Below, in pieces: positions 55,271 through 64,000 of a DNA stretch of 64,000 bases; positions within the stretch are counted from its first letter, which is position 1; the number at the start of each line of letters is the position of its first letter. Made by a program: the position numbers and the translations under genes. Origin of the DNA: Platycnemis pennipes (taxonomy: Eukaryota > Arthropoda > Insecta > Odonata > Platycnemididae); assembly GCA_933228895.1 (NCBI GenBank), contig OW121846.1, positions 47,448,107-47,512,106 on the forward strand, read 5' to 3'. The notes beneath the pieces are model-generated. The model was not told the DNA's origin. It did not search any database and saw only the letters and a list, made by a program, of their open reading frames with translations.

Positions 55271-58200
55271 TCTTTCTCAATTAATAATAATCACATGTTT
55301 CCTAGTATCAGCATGGGATAAAATGGTGCTGCTTACTTAACTAGCATTCACCTCACCTATAAAACTACTACTTTCACGAGAGCGATAAACAAAGATGAGC
55401 ACTGATTACCGAATTACTTCTCAACAGTTAGGATTTAAACCAACCACAATAAGCCTCAAAGTAAGGCCGGAGGCGTTGATTGAAAAAAAAAACTGAAAAA
55501 TCTCCCTCGCTTACGCCTGAAAATAATTTTTATGACCGTGAAATTAAAAGCCGGACTTAGTATGCCATTATGATTACTTTTGAAATTTCCTCTCGGTCAA
55601 AGAGAAAACCAGCTCCCACCGAAATTTACGAAATAGAGCGGGGTATTTCAACACCGATGGCCACTCAAGAGACTCAAAAAAATGCCGACACTTGGAGTAA
55701 AAAAATTAACTCTTTGTTGCATTAAGCACAGAGATCATTTGAATTCCTTGAATAGTGACTAGAAAATAATCGAAATTGCAATTCCGTCAGAAAATATCTA
55801 ATATTAACTTAAATTTGGCATGAATTGAGTAAAAAAACCAATTAATTTCATTCAGATTTTGTTCACTAAATGGTGACTTTTTCGGATAACCTACGTATGA
55901 ACCAGCTTTTCTTCATCCTGGCAGTGTAATACAATCAAATAAAATGCCTTCAAATGCTGTCCCTCAAGCATTGCGGGGAAATCTTGAAAGAAAACAACGA
56001 ATGCAAATTTTAGTACTACGGAAAATGTACAAAATAAATTTCTTGCAGCATGAAATGAATAAAATATCATATGACTATAATCATATCGCCGTACAGAAAA
56101 CAGTATTGTTGGGGCAGTGTAAATAATGGCACTTAACATTCAAAATACAGATAACAGTCAATTAATTCAGCCATCTGATGCGGAATAATTCTTTCCGAGT
56201 TCTAACAAAATTTGATTGCTGCCTCGGACAAATGTTTTCGTAGATTTCACAGCGTGCTTTCATCGGCCTCCTTCCACATTTCTCGCTTAATATTTTCTAT
56301 CAGATACCCTAACCTTCAATAATTGCTAATTTATCTTTCCTACTGGTAAAATTTGTATGCAAATCAACTGTAAAATAATATATTAATTGAAAATACTTCA
56401 ATTTGCAACGTAAAAGTCCATGAACTAGAGGTTTTATATTGCCAAGCTCTCTCCTCTGCCCTTCGATAGCTTCAAAAATTTAACTTCCGCATTGGAGGTA
56501 GTTATAATCCTGATAAAATCGTAGTAATTGTACTACTAAAGTGGATTTAAGGTAACCATTTGTTTTTGGCTGAGTAGGAGAGACTTAACCTATGACGGAA
56601 TCATTCGAAAAATTAAGACCACGAATGTTAAATGCGAAGAGGTGAACTGATCTGCGTGGATATGCTGGTAATTTCAAGTAGTCCCTTATTTCTTAGTGAA
56701 ACTGAGCCCAGCTCCGGAAATTCCTGGGCAAGCCTCTTTCAGTTTGAATGCAATGGTTTATTTCCAATTGCATGATTTGTCTTCACACGTATCATCTCAC
56801 GAATATATACCTTTTTATTGAATAATATTGCTCGCTTATACGGAACACATCTGGTACATTCTACTGGTCCCAAGCTTTCCACATGTGCTTAAATTTCTTG
56901 CAATTAGAGAAGGGTCGTTTATTTCACCAACCTTCGTTTTCAATTCTATGTAAACTCAATACACAATAGTTGGTTCAGAAAATTTTTAATTTTAAACTTA
57001 GAGCCTTAACCTTCCAAAGCCGAAAGTAATTTTTGTGTTTTTTGATTTCAAACTGTATTTCGCTTAAAACCCTTGAACGAATTAATGCTATAACGTTTTA
57101 TGCAGGACATTTTGTTAATTACTAAGATATAGTGTAATATTTTATGCCATCACGGGGCCCAGCCATAATTCACTAAAGTTTAACCGCCGCATCTGATCAT
57201 ATAATAATAAATGACTTTTATAGAAATATTCATCCTAATCTATCTTGGAATCAGTTTTTGCCACAGATAACTTTTGATATCATAGGACTTCACATTAATA
57301 TACGTAAGAAGAACTCAAATAATGAAACGCCTAAATACGCAAAAATATGTATAGCTAGACGAAGCAAATCACCGGTAGTAAAAATGTACGCTGTATTTGT
57401 ATCCACTGGATGGTTTGTAATATGGTACTTACATGTACGTTGTATGGTTTTTTACGATAAATTCACTTGGATCGTTCCCCCATTTCAAAATTAGTGATAA
57501 TCTCACATATCGACTACATAAGAGACAATGAAAGGAAACTTACCAAAGACGCACACGTTGTTATGTGAAGCCAGAAAAACATATCCAATCCTGCAAAATT
57601 GTTACGGTACGCATATGCACGCTAGTTCCAAATTAAATAATGTTGGATGTCTGTTGATGCCATGTACAATCTGCAGGATGTATAGGAGAGTTAAAATGGA
57701 AACTACATGATTTTAGCAAGCTAACATAATATTTCTTTCAGTTTGATGTTAGAAGGGAGTTAAATTTTTCCCCATTTGTTGCGCCAGTCATTGCGAGAGA
57801 AGAAATAACCACCGTTAACGTACTTTTTTTAGGGTACCGGAGGCGAATAAAGAGATACGGATCATTCACGGAAGCTAAAGAGGCAATAGCGAACGAGAAA
57901 GCATAATGCAGGGCCTGAGCAATGTAGGTGCAAAAAGAAAATAGTACGGCTCTTCGTTCTCATAAACTGAAATTGACACGAACAACTTGCATATTCTTCC
58001 TTAACAACAAGAGCACAGCAAGATTAACATTAACAAAGAAAACATGAGTTGAATCAATATAGATGGTGGGGAATATACTGTACACAGACCCCCACAAAAA
58101 GAATCTCAGACGGACCAAACAGTTTGCTATTGGCTCTCACACGCAGGCTCTACCTGTATAATTTCTTTGCATAAAATTTTGTAACAAATTATTGAAGAGC

Positions 58201-59325
58201 AGTTTTTAAAATAATTGATAACGGAAGCTAACACAGCGCGAGTGATTGAAGCTAAAGACAAACTAATTTTAATCACACGGAGATTTAAATCGTTACAAAT
58301 AATTTGCTAAAGAAAATTAATTGTAATTTTGATACTTAAGTACTTTTCACAGATTCGATAAGGCATTGAACATGTGCAGGAGTATGATATCTCTACATTT
58401 TCATTCTGCAATAAGAGGTGAGTACCCTCGGTGCTATCTCGGTGCTAACTTTTTTTTATTTGGAGGACTGGTATTTTTCCGGCTATATCACCCCGGTTGT
58501 CTTCTACCAATACAAAGATTTCCCTTTTCCGTGTGTTGCATAAAGTAATTTGCGGAACCGGTATGACTGCTGGCCGAAGTAGATGCCGGGGAAAATGTTG
58601 AAATTGGTGACCAAGGCAAAGTGGTCTTTGCTTTCGAATCTTTAAATATGGGTTTAGCATCAATGCCGACCATTCATCACATTTCCGCAGAGGAATAGGG
58701 GAACAATAGCACTGTCACAGTCCTAGAAAGTTCATTGAGCACGAAAGCAAAGTTCAATGTCTTTCCCACTATACTCGTAAGTTACACACGAGTTATTTTT
58801 TTGCCGTCACTTCTTTCCATCGGGATCACGCGGATTGATAATACTCATCAAAGAATAGACAGGAGTTGCAATTGAATTCATTAACCTTTACTGCAGCGGA
58901 GATGGCTTATGGAAAGCGTAGTCTACTCCAAGGCGTATGCGTTTGCAGAATGAAAAATGCTTAATGGTGAGTAGCTTGCACTTTGCAGCACAAAATACAT
59001 GCGAAAAGTTGACACGAAGTTTAAGAACGTCTCATAATATTCAAGATATAAAGCGTTAACGTGAATAAAAATTTACATCGACAAAAATTGAATGAGAGGA
59101 AGATCACCTTTTGAGTAATAGCTTGAAACACTTTTAGCAGATGAGTTGGAATTATCTTAGTTGAAAACACTTGCGATAAACCCACAGATATATCCAGAAA
59201 CAGTAAGAGAGCAATGTAATCCTTGGAGTGATATTCCGCTTGGAGAAGAGAATAATCACCAATTCGTGAAAATATCGCGACGATTGCCTAAGGTAACTTC
59301 TGATTCGCTGATCTCAAAAGATAAC
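55271..59325. other. Non-coding stretch, no gene seen
   Basis: AT-rich throughout. A short plus-strand frame near 58572-58700 (reading AEVDAGENVEIGDQGKVVFA) has even codon use but only 43 residues and no context. No element of the described repeat families is visible. Confidence 0.4.
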
Positions 59326-59329
59326 AAAC

Positions 59330-60260
59330 CGCATGTCAATCCTCATAGTCCAATGCCTCCGCCATGAGTCGACGGTAAAGGATTCGATCTCGGAGGGCGA
59401 GAACACCCCCGAGAGGCAACCGACACTGTGCCATGCAAGGGACACCACTCCAAGGGAAACCACGACCGTTCATTGCGCACGCGTTCAATTGCTTCTGTTT
59501 ACGCGAGCGCAGGCGTTGCAATCTCCATTGTCTGGGTGTCACAAGTGGATGGGGTGAGTGGGGGGAGAAGAGGATTTGCGGAGGGAAACCCGGTACTCAC
59601 GGGAGGAAGGATATCCTCAAAAGTGGGCAAGGACGGCCGACGGATGAAATCTTCCGAACTCGTCTCCGGAGACCACTAGTGTCGTCGCTCACAAGAGAGG
59701 GGCTCGAATGTTCCACGTCCTCCACTGACATCCACGGCGGAACACACTAGACGCCGGTCTCGGAGACGAAAACATTTATAAAGTTTTTAGGCCGGGTGAA
59801 GGGAGCCAATGGGGAGCACCAACCCCTCTCCCTCACCCCACTCTCCGGTCGCAACTCTCTCTCCCCCTCCCCTCCGGTCGCCGCACGCTCCCCCCTCCCC
59901 CGCCACCACCCCCCGCCCCCGAAATGCAACTCCCGCCTCGGATCCCCATCCCCTCCTCCCGTCGCGATGCCCGCGAAATTTGTCAATCGCGGATGGATGC
60001 CGTGGTGGTGCATCTCGTGCTCCAGAATGGTTGGGGTAACCCACGTGGAGCTCAGGTTCTTCCATCAGACTTCCTGGTCTCGGCACACTCACGGGCGTCC
60101 AACCGGCGCTGGGGGTGGAGCGCGCGGGGTGCCGACAATTGAAGTGCCTCATCCCCAAGCCGAGACGCAAATCTCATCCGAGTCATCGGCATACGAGCGT
60201 GTTCGTCCATGCGTCAGGGGAAAGGAAAACATACCCACCCAGGTGGAATGTCGATGACAG
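59330..60260. promoter_or_regulatory. GC-rich island, candidate upstream promoter region
   Basis: A 0.9-kb CpG-rich block with a C-run tract on the plus strand (59830-59925: CCCCCTCCCCTCCGG, then CACCACCCCCCGCCCCC). It carries a palindromic TTTATAAA core at 59775-59782 and a CCAAT word at 59806-59810. Overlapping open frames on both strands (up to 153 codons) are low-complexity translation. Promoter function is inferred from composition and motifs. Confidence 0.4.
59601..59748 (-). promoter_or_regulatory. Predicted non-coding first exon (minus strand)
   Basis: On the minus strand a TATAAA box at 59780-59775 is followed 32 nt later by an initiator-like TCTAGTG (A at 59748). Downstream there is a consensus donor CTCCC|GTGAGTACC with the intron starting at 59600. 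This would give a 148-nt leader exon. An inverted CCAAT box lies about 60 nt upstream of the predicted start. It has the right strand and the right kind of end to splice to the acceptor at 20480 (a 39-kb intron), but another gene could own it. Confidence 0.3.
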
Positions 60261-60264
60261 TTGC

Positions 60265-61600
60265 TGGATATCCCTGGAAAAATTTACCAGGGGTCGTTTT
60301 TGTTAAACTATGTGCAACAGTCGTTTTCTTTTTCATATTCGAAGCACCAAAAATCACACTCGTTACATCACCCCCCCCCCTATTTCCTTATGCGTTACCT
60401 CATTAAGATTATCCGTTCATATTTTTAATTCTTGCCGAAAGAAGGCGCTTTCAATACCTTATTCAATCTGGGAAGAGTACTTTAGTATCGAAATGACGAT
60501 AAATTTTCCTTAGCTACTAATTTGTAACGATATTTATCATCAATGTTGCTCAATATAAAGGACGTATAGCCAGTGAACAATATGCCTTGTGTAGTGAGAT
60601 GAGTCTGATAAGTTAATAACGAAGAATGACTCCTTAGAACTTCCTCAATGCTGTTCATGCCCACACTACCAGAAAATTGTGAAAACTTTGCGATTAAGCT
60701 TAGATCATCCGTTTGGATGAGTTATAGGAGCTACTCATCAATTTATTAACATAAATTTAACGACCGCATTTCACTAAGTAAAACAAAATGCTCACTTAAG
60801 TGCTACATTTAAAGAATCTTTTGAGTAACGCTTAGATTTTTTACAGGCATGAGTTGAAAAAAAATAAAGAAATACAAATGCATTGGAGCTTTTTGATCTA
60901 ACATTCCTCACCATTTTATGATTTTTTTCATCAAAAAAGCAATATGACGCCGAATAACTACATGAATAAAAGATCAAGCTCGAGACTTTGAATTAGATGG
61001 GCAAGGACCTAAGGAGAGAACTTATAAAGACTTTGTTACCGATTACTTTTCTATGCGAAAAATAAACATGAAACTTAAGGAAGGAAAACAAAAAAAGAAT
61101 AGATGCGCTTGAGATCTGCTGCAAACAGTGAATGTTTAAATTATGATAGAGAGATAATAATTGATGAATATGTTCTGAAATGATCAGAGGGGACCCTGTC
61201 TACGGAACATCACTGGGAAACGATGAAAATCCTGAATGGGACATATTTCGAGAAGGCTCATGCTCACCGTACTTGAGGAAGTGAAGCTTCCTCAACTATG
61301 GAGCGAAAAATGCCAGAGGAATACCTAGAAAGGAGTACATTACCCAGATCATAGAAGATCCAGGCTGTCATTCCTTCACACAGCTGATAAGATGAGTGGG
61401 ATGTCGTCTGAAAAATAACAACAACAAATCCATCGCTGGGTTGCACACTAATAGACAGAATTATAGCTATACGACAGCTGTTCTTCACTTATGGTTTAAC
61501 TCGGCAATTTTTACTGCCCCTAGCATTTTAAGTGTTAATGCTAATTTGTGAAGAATAAAGGGAAATTATTCATGCACTCATTGAGTATGAGATGAGAGGA
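60265..61600. other. Non-coding stretch, no gene seen
   Basis: AT-rich; a small imperfect palindrome (GAGGAAGTGAAGCTTCCTC) lies near 61275. Nothing else is seen. Confidence 0.4.
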
Positions 61601-61604
61601 GGTT

Positions 61605-61805
61605 AAGTAGTGCTAAGTTGGAGCTGTGACTGGAATACTGACTCCCCATCCCTGAGTCCCGGATTCATATGTCTGCAGTGGAAGATTTTTCAGCACTTTA
61701 TCAATCTCCATACGACTGCGGTGAAGAATGCACTTCAAGTTCACTACTTTGATCGGGACATAAAGCATTGGTTACAATATCCTTAATACTCTTCGGATAA
61801 TGCTG
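61605..61805 (+). repeat. tRNA-derived SINE, decayed
   Basis: Head GACTGGAATACTGACTCCCC, then TGAGTCCCGGATTCATATGT. Body words GTGAAGAATGCACTTCAAGT, TTTGATCGGGACATAAAGCA, TTCGGATAATGCTGCGG. Confidence 0.5.
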
Positions 61806-61809
61806 CGGA

Positions 61810-64000
61810 TAATTGGTATCTTTATGAAAGGTACACTTACATTGAACCCGTGTTATGTACCAATGTTAGCAGGATATAGAGATAAGATATAAAGATAATT
61901 AAGATATAAAGATATCTTAAATAACTGAAACTTCAAGCAATGGATTGATGCAGTTAGAATTATTTTTCGTTTTGTAATAGCAAATATTTACTGTGCAATA
62001 ATGATCAACTGAATGAAAAAATACATAACATTTCGCCCATACCTGAAGGTATAATGTAGATGGAATAAGTATCAATACCCTTGAGAATATGAGTGTACAA
62101 ATATTAGTAATACGTCTACGATAATTTATACGGCGAATTATCGGAGACACATTTTTTGTCGACTCATAACGGTGTTATAGCTTCATTTTTGGGTATCGCC
62201 GAGTAGCGTGATGTAACGAAGTCGAGGCATATATTACACCACATAATTGATTTCCGCAGCTCATTTAACTTAACGGTCATTCCCTTAGAAACCATCGGCC
62301 ATTATCATCCCAGCAGTAGGTCAACGAAACCATTAAGATCTATTTTTTGGAGCCTTTACCTAAGCAATGGCTGCTAGCAATCTCGTTAGAAGTCAGGTAT
62401 TAGATTTGCTGATTTTTTATTCAGTTACTACAAAAACTAGGAACCTTTTCAATGCTTTTGTCACTGTGAATCAAATGTCATAATCTTGTTTCTTTTGACT
62501 ATTTAAAAACTATGATACAATAATAATATTCAATGAATTAAATTTATAAGCTTAAATGCGGTGGAACTTTACAACAATATTCAATAGTTCATTAAGTTGT
62601 TATTTATATTGCAGGCACTTCAAAGTAACGACGGCAATTTAAACTGATTTCTATTCATACACCACTGCATTAATTTTTGGAGCATTTGATAATTTAGATA
62701 TTATTATCAGATATGGATACATTCGTGCACTAATAAGCAATTTGTCAAGCCTTTATCATAAGTATGGCCACCTCACGAGAGTTCATAAGAAGATTTCGTG
62801 GAGAAAATGAAGAAAAGGAATGAGGTCGCTTTTAGATCATGTAAACACACTCTCAATTATGGGATTTCTTTTGTCCCTTTTAAAGCAAATGGAGTCGATT
62901 AAGTGTTACGAGGAGGGTTTTCATTATTATTACAATTATTGTGGAACTAAGACCATCGGTATATTCCTAACCGTAAAGAAACTGAATTCATTATTTCCAA
63001 GCGGAATTAGTGAGTTTCATTCGCTTACAGCAGAGATACGCTGTTGCTTTTCCGAAATCTTCCTCAAGATGTCACTTTCAGAGAAATTTTTTCCTGGTGT
63101 ACAGTGAGGACGGGAATTTCTCCTCGCTCTGGGCTGAAATAATTATCCGCGATATTGTACTTGAGTGATGAAACCCAACAGGGAATTCTAAGAGGGGATT
63201 ATGTACGGTGGTTAAAAGTAGCGACTAAAAGACACCTTGGGCTTTCTTTTAGCGTTATCCGAGGCTCTATATATTACGCGAACGATACCAAATGCTGTTT
63301 AAGACCACCATTCTCCTTTCTAGCGGTGGGATGAGATATCAATGAAAGTATTTCAAAAACCCTTTGATTAAACTGTCAAACTTATAATGAGATATGGCAA
63401 TTCGATCACCCAAGGATTGAATGAAAGCAAAAATAGGGTAGAAGTTAAATGTTACTGTCTTGTGAGAGTACAGTTTTGGAAAAAAATGAGAAAATCTTCA
63501 AAAAATATGTGATTGCGATGAGAGACCATACACAAATAAACAATTCCTTTGAACCATGAGGGGAAAGTGAAATTGCAATCTTTGAAAACATCCTATTAAG
63601 AATCGGTTGAATAGAAACTGAAATTGAAACAATATTGCAGCTGCAAAATAATTACTGCGAGAGGAAAAAATTAATTACCTTAAGGGGATGATACAGTTTG
63701 TGTAATCGGGAAGTTAAACCGAAAGTAGGACGAGATTTTCGAAATTTAATGGGAGGAAAATCATGATAGATTAATGATTAAATTTAGAATTTGAAAACTT
63801 AAATAACTGATTCCATAGCAGTTTATAAATTCAGAACATTAACGATGAGTGTAACTCTATTGCAAAAGACGAATTTTATGACATATTGGTAAACTTACGA
63901 AAAAGCTTATTCCTGATTATTTTCATCCACTGCACTAAAATACGATTAGAAACATTTTCATAAAGTTTTTCATTTCTCAACAGATAATAATCAGCTGAAT
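61810..64000. other. Non-coding end of the window
   Basis: AT-rich. A short AAGATATAAAGAT tandem lies at about 61880-61915. A plus-strand frame of 95 codons at 62820-63107 shows no domain. No gene is supportable. Confidence 0.4.

Noticed and set aside
58572..58705. Short plus-strand frame reading AEVDAGENVEIGDQGKVVFA
   Set aside because: Codon use looks reasonable, but it is only 43 residues, preceded by a stop without a clear acceptor, and matches nothing recognised.
59747..60257. Frames of up to 153 codons on both strands around the C-run tract
   Set aside because: Translations are low-complexity proline and serine or glycine and arginine repeats generated by the CCCTCC tract.
1..64000. 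CRISPR arrays, operons, phage or prokaryotic defence genes
   Set aside because: Spliced desaturase exons and eukaryotic retroposons show a nuclear insect-type genome; no regularly spaced repeats or ribosome-binding-site-led genes are present.

Overview
The window is eukaryotic and almost certainly from an insect with a repeat-rich genome. Coding sequence is split by GT-AG introns of about 0.8 to 13.5 kb, the background is AT-rich, and most of the rest is decayed retroposons. The order cannot be fixed from the sequence; a hemimetabolous or palaeopteran insect such as a damselfly is my guess only.

One gene is certain. It is a front-to-back complete acyl-CoA (delta-9 type) desaturase on the minus strand, in five coding exons at 20467-20236, 6690-6560, 5761-5556, 2613-2428 and 1347-1008. 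All splice phases agree, and the joined frame is 1095 nt, giving 364 residues plus a stop. The three histidine boxes and the NxxxH motif are intact. A splice acceptor 12 nt before the ATG shows that the 5' leader continues in one or more non-coding exons further upstream on the minus strand (higher coordinates). The best visible candidate promoter and first exon lies in the GC-rich island near 59.6-59.8 kb, but this is a prediction.

Layout. 1-1007: 3' flank and 3' UTR. 1008-20467: the desaturase, with introns full of LINE tails, tRNA-derived SINEs, one terminal-inverted-repeat element (10081-10490) and an intronic GC-rich island carrying a CRE and an E-box (about 12.87-13.54 kb). 20.5-64 kb: no second gene is proven. 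This part holds more LINE 3' ends, about twenty SINE copies or heads, two foldback structures (33.19-33.42 and 34.3-34.57 kb), a local 210-bp direct duplication (51.07 and 51.56 kb), GC-rich or purine-rich islands (26.9, 31.2, 40.2-40.9, 41.4-42.3, 44.6 and 59.3-60.3 kb) and one coding-like, cysteine-rich plus-strand segment at 54.5-54.8 kb that may be an exon of an unrecognised secreted peptide gene.

The repeats fall into a few families. One is a Jockey/CR1-superfamily-like LINE whose copies end in a conserved stem-loop followed by a short ATGTAG-type repeat (ten 3' ends here, eight on plus and two on minus). A second is an RTE/BovB-like LINE relic at 12.0-12.4 kb. The third is a tRNA-headed SINE with a shared roughly 150-bp body. 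I found no prokaryotic features, no CRISPR array, no intact transposase or reverse transcriptase gene, and nothing that I would call a new multi-gene system.
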